A stretch of 64,000 nucleotides of DNA from contig NZ_JAUKPO010000005.1 of the NCBI RefSeq assembly GCF_030503435.1, positions 310,001 through 374,000 of the forward strand, read 5' to 3'. The DNA comes from Rhodocytophaga aerolata (lineage in GTDB: Bacteria; Bacteroidota; Bacteroidia; Cytophagales; 172606-1). The notes beneath the pieces were generated by a model that was not told the origin of the DNA, did not search any database, and was given only the letters and a program-made list of their open reading frames with translations. The position numbers and the translations under genes are program-made. Shown piece after piece: positions 1 through 9,012 of this stretch. Position 1 is the stretch's first letter. Every line of letters begins with the position of its first letter.

Positions 1-850
1 TAGCAGTATCCAGCTGAGGGATACTTAGATGCGCCACCATTACCCCACCTATTCCTTCATTAATAAGTGTTTGGAAAGGGTACAATTCCAGAGAATCCAG
101 CCGCTGTCTGTCATGTTTGATGACTGGAAGGGAGTAATGCGAATCGGCATCGGTATCGCCGTGTCCCGGAAAATGTTTGGCTGTAGCTATAATTCCGTTA
201 TCCTGCATGCCTTTCATATAAGCATAACCTTTTTCAGCTACTTTATATTTATCCTCCCCGAAGGAACGGAAGCTAATGACCGGGTTATTCGGATTGTTGT
301 TCACATCTACTACCGGAGCAAAATTTACATGCATCCCAATCCGCTTAAATTGCCTTGCCACTTCTGACCCCATCTGGTAAATTAGCTGATTATCCTGTAT
401 GGCGCCTAAAGTCATCTGGTAAGGAAAACGGATAGTGCTATCCAGCCGCATGCCCAGCCCCCATTCGGCGTCCATAGCTACCATTAATGGCACCTTAGAT
501 ATCGCCTGGTAATTGTTTGTTAAATTGGCTTGCCGAACTGGCCCTCCCTGAAAAAAGATCAACCCACCAATTTTGTATTGCTGAATCAGCTTGCTAATGG
601 TATCTGCATGCCCTGGACCTCGGTTTGAATAGGCGGCCACCATCAGCAACTGGCCTATCCGCTCATCTGGGGTGAGTTTATTCATCACTGAATCTACCCA
701 CTGCTGGCCGCTAGGCAAAAAGGGAGGTTCTGCATGGGGATTAGCTCGCTGTTGCTGAGCAAAGGCTGCCATGGTTAAGCAGGTGAAAACAAGTAGAAAG
801 AAAAACTTATATATCCGGGAAGCAAACCAAACAGGTAAATAGGTGGACAT
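1..850 (-). CDS. Beta-N-acetylhexosaminidase, GH3 (NagZ-like), partial at its 3' end
   Basis: I translated the minus strand from the ATG at 850; the frame stays open to the window edge, giving 283 residues with no stop, so the C-terminus is missing. Residues 1-32 look like a signal peptide ending AAFAQ, so the enzyme is probably exported. The GH3 barrel carries the NagZ signature KHFPGHGDT (K225-T233), followed by D236-S-H238, which matches the Asp/His general acid/base pair of bacterial NagZ enzymes. These cleave N-acetylglucosamine from muropeptides or chitin oligomers. In many Bacteroidota this barrel is fused to a C-terminal serine beta-lactamase-like domain; whether that applies here cannot be seen. 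It lies 78 nt downstream of the SpmAB gene on the same strand. Confidence 0.9.
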   Translation of the reverse strand, partial: MSTYLPVWFASRIYKFFFLLVFTCLTMAAFAQQQRANPHAEPPFLPSGQQWVDSVMNKLTPDERIGQLLMVAAYSNRGPGHADTISKLIQQYKIGGLIFFQGGPVRQANLTNNYQAISKVPLMVAMDAEWGLGMRLDSTIRFPYQMTLGAIQDNQLIYQMGSEVARQFKRIGMHVNFAPVVDVNNNPNNPVISFRSFGEDKYKVAEKGYAYMKGMQDNGIIATAKHFPGHGDTDADSHYSLPVIKHDRQRLDSLELYPFQTLINEGIGGVMVAHLSIPQLDTA

Positions 851-928
851 TCTGGTAAGTAGGTTAAATGCTTTAAAAAAAGATTGACAGACAAAACATG
901 CCGGGCAAGCTTCTGTAGAAAAATAAAA

Positions 929-2161
929 TTAATGAAAAAACAGATATGCTAATGAAATAGCTGCAATAACACCGGCTAAATCAGCTAACAATCCACAAGT
1001 AGCGGCATTACGCGTTTTGCGTATCCCTACTGATCCAAAGTAAACAGCTAATACATAAAAAGTAGTTTCAGTAGCACCATTCAAAATAGAGGCGGTTCTT
1101 CCGGCAAAAGAATCGGCACCATATGTTTTCAGGATGTCAACCATCATGCCCCGGGCGCCTCCGCCGCTCAAGGGCATCATTAAGGCTACTGGCAAGGCAG
1201 GAACAAAATCGGTGTTAAAGCCTAAGAAACCAAAAAATGCTCCTAATCCATTTACTAAAATATCCAGTGCTCCGGAAGCTCTAAACACGCCAATAGCTAC
1301 CAGAATAGCCACCAGATAGGGAATAATAGTAATGGCTACATTGAACCCTTCTTTAGCCCCCTCAATGAATGCCTCGTACACGTTAATTTTTTTCAGAAAA
1401 GCAGAAGTGATGAATGAAACAATAACAGAGAACAACAAGACATTACTGGCTACGGTAGAAATAAGGCTGATCTGCTCCTGGGTAATGGTAGAAAAATAAT
1501 AGATAAGCCCACCCAATGCTAAAATAATAGTACCCAGATATGCAAAAATTACTTTATCAAGCAAGTTTATTTTCTGGGAGATGGCAACTACAATAATCCC
1601 TGTAAGTGTGGAAAAAAAAGTAGCCAGCAGGATTGGTAAAAATACATCGGATGGGTCGGCTGCCCCTTGCTGGGCACGGTAGGTCATGATAGTTATCGGA
1701 ATTAAGGTAAGACCAGAGGTGTTCAGCACCAGAAACATGATCTGCGGATTAGAAGCGGTGTCTTTTACCGGATTCAGTTCTTGCATGCCTTGCATAGCTT
1801 TGAGTCCTAGTGGCGTAGCAGCATTATCCAGGCCCAGCATATTAGCCGCAAAATTCATGAGGATAGCTCCCATTACCGGATGGTTTTTGGGTATTTGTGG
1901 AAAAAGCCTGCTAAAAAAAGGGTTTACCAGGTGGGTCAGAAAACCAATAGCTCCTCCCTTCTCTCCCACCCTCATCAGGCCTAGCCACAGCGTCATAACG
2001 CCTGTAAGGCCCAGGGATATTTCAAATGCCAGCTTGGAGTTATCGAACGTAATACCCACTATGCGCTGGAATATTTCGGTATCATTAAAAAAAAGAAGCC
2101 TGACTACAGCAATAACAAAGGCAATTAGAAAAAAGAATATCCAGATATAATTAAGAACCAT
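929..2161 (-). CDS. Fused SpmA/SpmB nucleoside-recognition (Gate) domain membrane protein
   Basis: A 410-residue, very hydrophobic protein. The N-terminal half (about 1-200) has the SpmA-type Gate domain with the ANMLGLDNAATPLGLKAM block; the C-terminal half (about 210-410) repeats the fold with the SpmB-like stretch PLSGGGARGMMVDILKTYGAD. SpmA and SpmB are separate spore-maturation proteins in Firmicutes; fused versions occur in non-sporulating Bacteroidota, where the role is not established (an envelope transport function is often guessed). Length and the absence of a cleavable signal fit an integral inner-membrane protein. The intergenic region on its 3' side is short and leads into the GH3 gene, so co-transcription is possible. 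The domain call is firm, the function is not. Confidence 0.88.
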   Translation of the reverse strand: MVLNYIWIFFFLIAFVIAVVRLLFFNDTEIFQRIVGITFDNSKLAFEISLGLTGVMTLWLGLMRVGEKGGAIGFLTHLVNPFFSRLFPQIPKNHPVMGAILMNFAANMLGLDNAATPLGLKAMQGMQELNPVKDTASNPQIMFLVLNTSGLTLIPITIMTYRAQQGAADPSDVFLPILLATFFSTLTGIIVVAISQKINLLDKVIFAYLGTIILALGGLIYYFSTITQEQISLISTVASNVLLFSVIVSFITSAFLKKINVYEAFIEGAKEGFNVAITIIPYLVAILVAIGVFRASGALDILVNGLGAFFGFLGFNTDFVPALPVALMMPLSGGGARGMMVDILKTYGADSFAGRTASILNGATETTFYVLAVYFGSVGIRKTRNAATCGLLADLAGVIAAISLAYLFFH

Positions 2162-2348
2162 AAAAGTAGATGTGCTGATTGAAACCGGGCTACCTTCGCT
2201 GTTACGCTGGCAGGCACTGATGAAAAGCTTGTAAAAGCTTTCAAATAAAGAAATATCTGGAAAACAATAAAAACAATCTAGTATATATTATTACACTTCG
2301 CCGGCGCATTTATCATTCACTCATTTTCAAAACGGATGGGCCAGGTAC

Positions 2349-3881
2349 TTATAAAGTATCGTTAGGGCTGTCTGCATCTGTAGTTTGCACTGCCTGGGCA
2401 GAAGCAATAGAACAATCTACCCGTGAAGCCCGTAATTGCCTATCTATCAGAAAACGTTCTTCTTGCCCGGCATCCAGGCGGCCGTGTTCATAAATATAAC
2501 TTCCTACCTGGCTGTTGTTTTCGTCATAAAACGCAAACTTGATAGATACATTATCATAGGCGGTATCTTGTGAAGTATTCGACAAAACGATCAGAACTTT
2601 AATATTCTCCCGTACACTGTCCTGTTCTGAATCTGAGATTTCGCAATATAAGGTAATAGAAGGTACATTCACCCCTGGTTCACGCCTGATAATATCTTCC
2701 GGAGCAATAACTTCTGTTTCTCGTTCCGCTTCCCTTTGAGTAGCTTCTTCCTCCCTGTTTTCGGCGTTTTTATTTCCTGAGGCTTCCTCTTTGGCAGGTG
2801 TATTCTGCCTGGCTGGTCTAGCATTGCCTGACTCTCCTCCTGTGTCTTTCTGGCTAATATACCATACACCTGCTGCTAGCACAATGGCCAGCAACATACC
2901 CATCAGCCATGACTTGCTTGATTGCTTTTTAGCCTCAAAAGGCGCCTTTTCCTGTGCGGGCGGTTGTTGGTAAGTGGTTTTTGAAGTAGCACTTCCTGCT
3001 GGGTCAGGCGTCATAGGTGCCGGCCGGACGTTTGTTTGAGTTTGGCTTGCCGGAGAAAAGCTACTTCCCTGGAGGGCAAGCCTAAACTCCTGGCAATCCT
3101 GGAATCGGTCGTCTGGATTTTTTGCGGTGGCTTTATCTATAATCGCTTGTATGCGGTTGGAGATATTGGGGTAATAGGTTTTTGCCGGAGGAAGCGGCTC
3201 ATTCACTATTTTATTATACACAGCAAATTCTGTCGCCTCTGGGTCATCATATGGGCTTCGGCCAGTCAGCATCTGAAAGAAGGTAACTCCCAGAGAATAA
3301 ACGTCACTGCGTTTGTCAACCTTTTCGCCTTTTACCTGCTCTGGGCTCATGTATAGTACTGTACCCATCTTTACACCAGTCTGGGTAAGGGTTTGTAATT
3401 TCTGGCTTAGGAGTTTAGCAATACCAAAATCCAGTATTTTTATCTTTTCCCTGGCCGTAATCATAATATTGGCCGGTTTCACATCCCGGTGTACCACGCC
3501 TTGCTCGTGCGCATAAGCAAATCCTTCTAAGACTTGTGCAAACAAAGGAATGGCCCGTATTTCAGGAATAGGGCCAGAAACCGTCTGGATGTATTCTTCC
3601 AGGGTTTTGCCTTCTACATACTCCATGATCAGGTAAAGGGCTTCTTCTTCCTCCAGATAATCGAACAGAATTACAATGTTGGGATGATGTAACTGAGAAA
3701 GTGTAGCTGCTTCATTCTTAAACCGGGCCCGGATACCAGGATTCTTTACTAAGGTAGGATTCAGGGCTTTGATGGCTACCTTCCGGTTTAGCTGGGTATG
3801 TACAGCCAGATACACACTGCCCATTCCTCCTTCGCCCAACAGCGATTCTATTTTATAATTTAGGATTTGCTTGCCAATCAT
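2349..3881 (-). CDS. Membrane-anchored Ser/Thr protein kinase (Hanks type)
   Basis: A 510-residue kinase. Residues 1-270 hold all key Hanks motifs: glycine loop LGEGGMG (15-21), ATP-binding Lys K38 in VAIKAL, alpha-C Glu E57, catalytic HRD (131-133) with VKPAN, and DFG (151-153), followed by MSPEQ in the activation region. A Pro/Gln-rich linker leads to one membrane span near residues 320-340, then a charged Glu/Arg linker and a C-terminal domain of about 120 residues that should be periplasmic and that I do not recognise (no PASTA repeats). Its ATG abuts the stop of the PP2C phosphatase gene with no gap, so the pair is very likely translationally coupled. It is the last gene of a four-gene FHA/VWA/phosphatase/kinase cluster. 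Confidence 0.95.
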   Translation of the reverse strand: MIGKQILNYKIESLLGEGGMGSVYLAVHTQLNRKVAIKALNPTLVKNPGIRARFKNEAATLSQLHHPNIVILFDYLEEEEALYLIMEYVEGKTLEEYIQTVSGPIPEIRAIPLFAQVLEGFAYAHEQGVVHRDVKPANIMITAREKIKILDFGIAKLLSQKLQTLTQTGVKMGTVLYMSPEQVKGEKVDKRSDVYSLGVTFFQMLTGRSPYDDPEATEFAVYNKIVNEPLPPAKTYYPNISNRIQAIIDKATAKNPDDRFQDCQEFRLALQGSSFSPASQTQTNVRPAPMTPDPAGSATSKTTYQQPPAQEKAPFEAKKQSSKSWLMGMLLAIVLAAGVWYISQKDTGGESGNARPARQNTPAKEEASGNKNAENREEEATQREAERETEVIAPEDIIRREPGVNVPSITLYCEISDSEQDSVRENIKVLIVLSNTSQDTAYDNVSIKFAFYDENNSQVGSYIYEHGRLDAGQEERFLIDRQLRASRVDCSIASAQAVQTTDADSPNDTL

Positions 3882-5360
3882 CTACTTTTTTTCTGCGAAA
3901 GGAATTACCAGTGTTTCTCCTCTGGCCGCCCGGTCTGCGGTTTTTCCATTAGCCGCCATAATCAATTCTTTGTTTACGCCGTATTTTTTACTTACCACAT
4001 CCAACACATCGCCTGGCCCTACTGTATGTGTGGCTTTTACTTTTACGCGGAGTTTGGTAGCATCTGCCTTTATATCCGTATCTTTTACGGAGGGATTCCA
4101 GGATTGCAATGTTTTGTTAGTCACATTATACCTTCTGGCTACGGCGCTGAAGGTTTCTCCGGTACGCACCGTATGGGTTATAAAGGTTTCTCCGGTAGAT
4201 CCAGAAGAAGTTTTTTCAGCTGTTGCCGGAGAAGTATTCTTACCTGTGGCAGGTTTAGCAGATTCTGTTTTTTTAGAAGTTACTGGCGCGGTAGTCTGGC
4301 TGACTGGTTTTGGCTCTGCAACTTGTGTTTCTTCTCTGGCCGCATTGTCAGCCGGGTCAGCACTTTCTTCATCAGAGGAGGCCGCTTGTTCCAGTTTCAG
4401 CTCGGAAGTAGAAATAGTTTGGTCTGACAGCTGGTCCATGCCAATAAAAAATAGGATGGCTACTATTCCTATCATCAAACAAAGGATGATAAAAGCCGGG
4501 TCTATCTTCTGGTTTTTAGCCGCACTGGCGGCCTGAGTTCTGGTGCTTTTCTTTTTAGTTGTAGTGGTTTTGGTAGATGCCATATCTTCTGCAATAGTTG
4601 GGGTGGTACGGCTGTTGAACTGGATCAACTGCACAGTAATATTATCGTATCCGCCGGCTTCATTGGCCATTTCTACGAGCCGCAATGCTTTATGCTGAAC
4701 AGAAATAGGTTCATTCAATACACGTTCCATACTTTTATCATCAATCATTCCATTCAGTCCGTCGGTACAGAGAAGAAGGATATCATTTGATGCCGGAAGC
4801 AGCGGTTTTTCGCTGACAGCTACTTCCAGGTGGGGCATGGTACCTAAGGCTTGCGTAATTTCATTCTTTCTTGGATGGCTTTCGGCCTCTTGTTCGGTAA
4901 TCATGCCGGCGTCTATCATTTGCTGTACCACCGAATGGTCTTTGGTTAGGCGGGTAAGCTGCTGGCCAGTCTGCAAATAGATGCGGCTATCCCCGGCATG
5001 TGCATAATAAACGGCTCCTTCCCTTACCAGCACTACCACACAGGTAGTACCCATGCCACGCAGATGCGGATTCTGGCTGGCGTAGGTCAGTATCTGCTGA
5101 TTAGCATAGAGAATAGATTGACGCAAGGCTTCCTGTACCTGATCGTAGCGGCCATGTTCAAAAAATTTATGAATGCTTTCTACGGCCAACTGTGAAGCCG
5201 TGGCCCCTCCTACATGTCCGCCCATGCCATCGCATACTACAAACAAATACCCATTTACGGTTTCAAAATAGCCCAGGTAATCTTCATTGGCCTGCCTGAC
5301 TCTTCCTATATCTGTATGATTTCCGAATTGAAATTCTTTACTATCTTTTCCAGCTGACAT
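3882..5360 (-). CDS. PP2C-family Ser/Thr phosphatase with a membrane span and two LysM domains
   Basis: A 492-residue protein. The N-terminal 250 residues are a full PP2C domain: RVRQANED (20-27), metal motif DGMGGH (44-49), AHAGDSR, LLLCTDGLNGM and the closing DNITV. A membrane span sits near 287-305 (FIILCLMIGIVAILFFIG). A Thr/Ser/Lys-rich linker follows, then two LysM-like modules at the C-terminus (HTVRTGETFSAVARRYNV and HTVGPGDVLDVVSKKYGV). The predicted layout is a cytoplasmic phosphatase with periplasmic peptidoglycan-binding domains. It sits directly upstream of the kinase and would oppose it on shared substrates. Carrying the wall-binding sensor on the phosphatase rather than on the kinase is the odd point. 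Confidence 0.95.
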   Translation of the reverse strand: MSAGKDSKEFQFGNHTDIGRVRQANEDYLGYFETVNGYLFVVCDGMGGHVGGATASQLAVESIHKFFEHGRYDQVQEALRQSILYANQQILTYASQNPHLRGMGTTCVVVLVREGAVYYAHAGDSRIYLQTGQQLTRLTKDHSVVQQMIDAGMITEQEAESHPRKNEITQALGTMPHLEVAVSEKPLLPASNDILLLCTDGLNGMIDDKSMERVLNEPISVQHKALRLVEMANEAGGYDNITVQLIQFNSRTTPTIAEDMASTKTTTTKKKSTRTQAASAAKNQKIDPAFIILCLMIGIVAILFFIGMDQLSDQTISTSELKLEQAASSDEESADPADNAAREETQVAEPKPVSQTTAPVTSKKTESAKPATGKNTSPATAEKTSSGSTGETFITHTVRTGETFSAVARRYNVTNKTLQSWNPSVKDTDIKADATKLRVKVKATHTVGPGDVLDVVSKKYGVNKELIMAANGKTADRAARGETLVIPFAEKK

Positions 5361-5522
5361 TATAGTAACAAATGAGTAATGAATAATGATGAATTAGCTC
5401 TATAAGCTCAGTGCCTCCCCTTGCATCAATCGTGGTTTTTACTAATAAAGCTACAATAAAATGGCAGTATTTCGCCTACTATTTTCTTTTTATATCTGCC
5501 AGATTCAGGCAACATCCGTTTT

Positions 5523-7010
5523 CTATACCACAAACTTTGCCTGAGCAGTACCCATGCGGATAGTGTCTCCTGGCTTTAGTAAGTGTTTGCCCTGAATTCT
5601 GGTTGTATGAATGAAGGTGCCATTGGTGCTGCCTAAGTCGGTTATATAAAACTGGCCACCTTCCTGGGTAATGGTGGCATGTTTGCCGGAAACGGTAGCC
5701 TCCGGAATAACAATATCATTTCCTGCAGCCCTGCCTATGCTAAGCAGTGGACGGTCTAGAGCAAAATTTTGGGCAAAAGTACCGGCTGTAACTTGTATAG
5801 CCGGGGTAGCTATTCCTCCGGCTACCATTGTTCTTTTTAAATCTTTCGGAGGAGCCTGGTTGATGGGCTTACTTACTGGTTTTACCTCAGGTTGGGCCTG
5901 CCTTTCCTTTATTTCTGCTTCACGAAATCTGGCTTCTTGCTCTGGTATTTTACTTGATTCATCCGCTACTTTTTTCTGCCTGGCCTGGTAAACCAGCCAG
6001 CCCATACCTCCGGCCAGTACTAATATTATTGGAACGACATACACTCCATACCCGGATAAAAAGCCTTTCTCTGCTTCTGGAGCTTTATAGGTAGCCGCCT
6101 GCCGTTGACCCTTATACCGCACCTCGTATTGAAACATACGTCCGTTTTTTGGATTGGAAGTGGTAAAAGCCAACACATAATCGCCTGAAGAGGCGGGTTT
6201 GGTAGGTGGCAGGCTAATGAAGTCACGGGATGCCGTACGGATTTCGCTTAAAGTTTTGGCCAGGGTAGTTTCGCCATTGGTACGGTCGCTGAGGCGTACA
6301 AAGTTATCCGGCGCATAACGGTTGCCGGTTTTGTAGGTAATGGTGTATACAGGAATTTTTAATCGTTGCGACTTTTCAATGCAATCGTCCGCCTTAATGG
6401 GTGAACGGCTGTTATTAATGGCGGCTGAAAGTACAATCAACTGTTTGTTTTGGGGCAGATTCTGTTTTTCCGCCATGTAGTCCAGTGCTTCATAAATAGC
6501 TTTGTATACATCGGCTGCATAGGTAGTATCGCGGCTGGTGGTAACTTTGCTTGTAATTTCATTTTTCAGCGTGGTAATATCCGAAGTGAATTCCGCACTG
6601 AGCATATTCAGCGCTTTGTTACTTTTATTTGCTTTGCCGAAATAGGCTACATTTACTTTGTCTCCAGTCCGTAATCCGCTTAAAGCCTCAATCGTGGCTT
6701 GTTTAAAATTATTTAATGCCGTACCATACGTAAATCCGGAAGCTTCCATCAATAGAAAGATTGCTTTATTTTTACCGGTATCTGAGGCCGAATCTGGTGC
6801 CTGGCTGAAATCGAAATTCAGCTCTTTGCCCTCTTCTACTACTTTAAACTCAGAAGATTTTGGCGAAGTGCCGGCAGGAACCTGTACCGTAGAACGGATA
6901 ACCGGAAAAGCGGAAGCATCGGTGCTTTTAATGGTGAAGCTCTGGCTTTGTGCTTGAAAACCAACGAAGCTCAGCAAAAACCAGAAAAGAAGGATAATCC
7001 TCATAAACAA
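5523..7010 (-). CDS. Exported VWA-domain protein with a membrane span and cytoplasmic FHA domain
   Basis: A 495-residue protein. It starts with a signal peptide (about 1-20, ending FQAQ). A VWA-like domain covers about 80-270. Its metal site is degenerate: the usual DxSxS appears as MEASGFTYG. A membrane span lies near 320-341 (VPIILVLAGGMGWLVYQ), followed by a Lys/Glu/Pro linker and a canonical FHA domain (about 420-495) with GR, SGKH and LGSTNGT, the residues that bind phosphothreonine. The predicted topology is periplasmic VWA and cytoplasmic FHA, so it could link an envelope partner to the phosphorylation state set by the neighbouring kinase and phosphatase. It is second in the cluster, about 160 nt upstream of the phosphatase gene. 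Confidence 0.9.
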   Translation of the reverse strand: MFMRIILLFWFLLSFVGFQAQSQSFTIKSTDASAFPVIRSTVQVPAGTSPKSSEFKVVEEGKELNFDFSQAPDSASDTGKNKAIFLLMEASGFTYGTALNNFKQATIEALSGLRTGDKVNVAYFGKANKSNKALNMLSAEFTSDITTLKNEITSKVTTSRDTTYAADVYKAIYEALDYMAEKQNLPQNKQLIVLSAAINNSRSPIKADDCIEKSQRLKIPVYTITYKTGNRYAPDNFVRLSDRTNGETTLAKTLSEIRTASRDFISLPPTKPASSGDYVLAFTTSNPKNGRMFQYEVRYKGQRQAATYKAPEAEKGFLSGYGVYVVPIILVLAGGMGWLVYQARQKKVADESSKIPEQEARFREAEIKERQAQPEVKPVSKPINQAPPKDLKRTMVAGGIATPAIQVTAGTFAQNFALDRPLLSIGRAAGNDIVIPEATVSGKHATITQEGGQFYITDLGSTNGTFIHTTRIQGKHLLKPGDTIRMGTAQAKFVV

Positions 7011-7066
7011 CTCAGTTAATTAGTATTTACACCCGAACAACATGCAGTAAATCGCTTCTGTCCTTT

Positions 7067-7672
7067 TTATCCGACAGTTCTGAATTTAAATACGGTACTA
7101 CCAATTTTTATGGTATCACCATCTTTCAGGTTGCCTTCTTCTTCAAACGTATCATTAATAAACGTACCGTTGGTAGATAATTCATCTTTAAACTTAAAGG
7201 CCCCCATACGGTTGAGAATTGTTAAGTGTTTACTGGAAACAGCCCCATCATTAGTTACTACAATATCGCAACCTAGATCAGAACCGATGGTATTACGGCC
7301 TTCATATACCCGAAAATCAGCTCCATTTGAATCAATAGTAAATGAAACAAGCCAGCCAACTAATTTGCGTCCTGTTTGTGGAGGAGCCGGTTTATGCTGT
7401 GGTGTGGGGCTGCTTACCGGCGAATTGCCAGTAAAAATCTGGGTTTTGGCCAGATTACTTGTGTTCCCAGGCTGTGTATTGCCTAACTCTTCGTTGGGTG
7501 TTTGCATAATTTTGGTTTTATCTAAGCCTTCCTCTACCACCGGATTAACTACTCTGGTTTTATCCAGAGCAGCAGGCTCCGGACGGTGAGCCGTTGTTTT
7601 GGGGCAATATGGGCACTCTGCCAGCGAACTCTGGTAGTAATGTCCGTTCTTACATAAAGTAAATTCACTCAT
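7067..7672 (-). CDS. FHA-domain protein with N-terminal cysteine motif
   Basis: A 201-residue soluble protein, first gene of the Ser/Thr signalling cluster. The N-terminus has C7 and H10 followed by CPYC (C19, C22), which may form a small zinc ribbon. A linker with repeated Thr-containing DKTRV/DKTKI/AKTQI elements follows; such TxxQ/TxxI threonines are typical kinase targets and FHA ligands. The FHA domain (about 125-198) keeps SSKH and LSTNGTFIND, but the usual GR is GS, so phosphopeptide binding may be altered. I infer that it acts as a kinase substrate or adaptor. The next gene, with VWA and FHA domains, starts 56 nt downstream. Confidence 0.87.
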   Translation of the reverse strand: MSEFTLCKNGHYYQSSLAECPYCPKTTAHRPEPAALDKTRVVNPVVEEGLDKTKIMQTPNEELGNTQPGNTSNLAKTQIFTGNSPVSSPTPQHKPAPPQTGRKLVGWLVSFTIDSNGADFRVYEGRNTIGSDLGCDIVVTNDGAVSSKHLTILNRMGAFKFKDELSTNGTFINDTFEEEGNLKDGDTIKIGSTVFKFRTVG

Positions 7673-7790
7673 AGCTTTCGTAAGTCTTTAATATCTGGTC
7701 TTCAGTCTTTAATAGTAACTTTATAGTTGTGTAGGGCGAGAAAAACATCCTTATTCACTTCTCCAATCAACACATCAACTTATAAGCATA

Positions 7791-8273
7791 TTATTTTCCT
7801 TCCAAGTTACGGACAGAATCTTCTACTTTTTCACGCAATCCGTCTTTATAACGTTGCAGATTTGCTGCTATTACTTCATCGGTAGTACCAATAATTTGTG
7901 CTGCCAGGATGCCAGCGTTTTTAGCTCCATCCAGCGCAACGGTAGCTACTGGCACACCGCCAGGCATTTGCAGAATAGATAAGACAGAATCCCATCCATC
8001 TATGGAGTTGGAAGATTTAACTGGTACGCCAATAACTGGCAATGTTGTTAGAGAGGCTACCATACCCGGCAAGTGAGCGGCTCCCCCGGCACCGGCAATA
8101 ATCACTTTCAACCCCCGGCTTCTGGCCGATTCAGCGTACTGAACCATGCGGTGTGGCGTGCGGTGTGCCGATACAATGGTGAGCTCGTAGGTTACGCCCA
8201 GTTCTTTTAATACATCAGCAGCCGCAGACATTACCCGCATATCTGACTCACTGCCCATAATTATTCCGATCAT
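7791..8273 (-). CDS. purE: 5-(Carboxyamino)imidazole ribonucleotide mutase
   Basis: A 160-residue class I PurE, the usual length. It begins MIGIIMGSESDM, which holds the phosphate- and substrate-binding loop of the family, followed by SAHRTP with the conserved histidine and AGAGGAAHLPGM. It converts N5-CAIR to CAIR in purine biosynthesis, normally after PurK. No purK is nearby, so the gene stands alone here. It is divergent from pth, with 145 nt between the starts. A sequence one base off the Bacteroidota -7 box (TAACCTTG on the minus strand, 8298-8305) could be its promoter, but this is weak. Confidence 0.97.
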   Translation of the reverse strand: MIGIIMGSESDMRVMSAAADVLKELGVTYELTIVSAHRTPHRMVQYAESARSRGLKVIIAGAGGAAHLPGMVASLTTLPVIGVPVKSSNSIDGWDSVLSILQMPGGVPVATVALDGAKNAGILAAQIIGTTDEVIAANLQRYKDGLREKVEDSVRNLEGK

Positions 8274-8418
8274 AGTTGTGTAGGTCTTTCAACAGACAAG
8301 GTTAATAAAAACTTTTGTAATTTCGCTTCTATATATAGGGTTTGTGCCTATTCTGGAAAAGATTCTACTACTGAATAAATAATGCAGACTCGTATCATCG
8401 CTTAAACTCAAAAATAGA

Positions 8419-8979
8419 ATGAAATATTTGATAGTCGGCTTAGGAAACATTGGGCCAGAATATGAACTAACCCGCCATAACATTGGCTTCCTTACCGTAG
8501 ACCAGCTAACTGACAAAAACGGGACAGATTTTGTCAGCAACCGCCTGGCCTATACTGCTGATTTCCGATATAAAGGCAAAAGCATTTATGTGCTAAAGCC
8601 TACTACGTTTATGAACCTGAGTGGCAAAGCTGTAAACTATTGGATGAAGGAGCTGAAAATTCCAATTGAGAATGTATTGATCATTACTGATGATATAGCC
8701 CTGCCTTATGGAAAGCTGAGGCTGCGCCCCAAAGGCTCGCATGGTGGGCATAATGGATTGCGGAATATCGAAGAAACGTTAGGAACACAAGAATATGCCA
8801 GGTTGCGGTTTGGTGTGGGCGGAGATTTTCCCAAAGGAAAACAAATAGAGTATGTATTGGGGAATTTCGATAAAAATGAATTTGCTGAACTTCCGCTGCA
8901 TATTGACAAAGCCTGTGACATTGCTTTGTCCTTTTGCTCGGCTGGTATTCAGAATACGATGAATCAGTTTAATAACTAA
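8419..8979 (+). CDS. pth: Peptidyl-tRNA hydrolase
   Basis: A 186-residue protein of the expected size. The N-terminal signature reads [18 protein letters not shown] with catalytic His20; the usual Pro of GNPG is Ile. Downstream are [20 protein letters not shown] and GHNGLRNI, the substrate-binding and catalytic-Asp segments. It releases peptidyl moieties from tRNAs dropped by the ribosome and is normally essential. The first ATG in frame fits the conserved N-terminus exactly, so the start is secure. It converges with the DoxX gene 33 nt downstream. Confidence 0.97.
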   Translation: MKYLIVGLGNIGPEYELTRHNIGFLTVDQLTDKNGTDFVSNRLAYTADFRYKGKSIYVLKPTTFMNLSGKAVNYWMKELKIPIENVLIITDDIALPYGKLRLRPKGSHGGHNGLRNIEETLGTQEYARLRFGVGGDFPKGKQIEYVLGNFDKNEFAELPLHIDKACDIALSFCSAGIQNTMNQFNN

Positions 8980-9012
8980 GTGATGTGCAGGTGCTAAGCA
9001 GGAGACTAGCTT

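Noticed and set aside
29-367. Plus-strand open frame of 112 codons at the left edge
   Set aside because: It is antisense to the GH3 gene, whose minus-strand translation has clear catalytic motifs over the same bases.
3867-4536. Two long plus-strand frames opposite the PP2C gene
   Set aside because: They are Ser/Cys/Phe-rich shadows of the phosphatase linker and have no independent motif or spacing.
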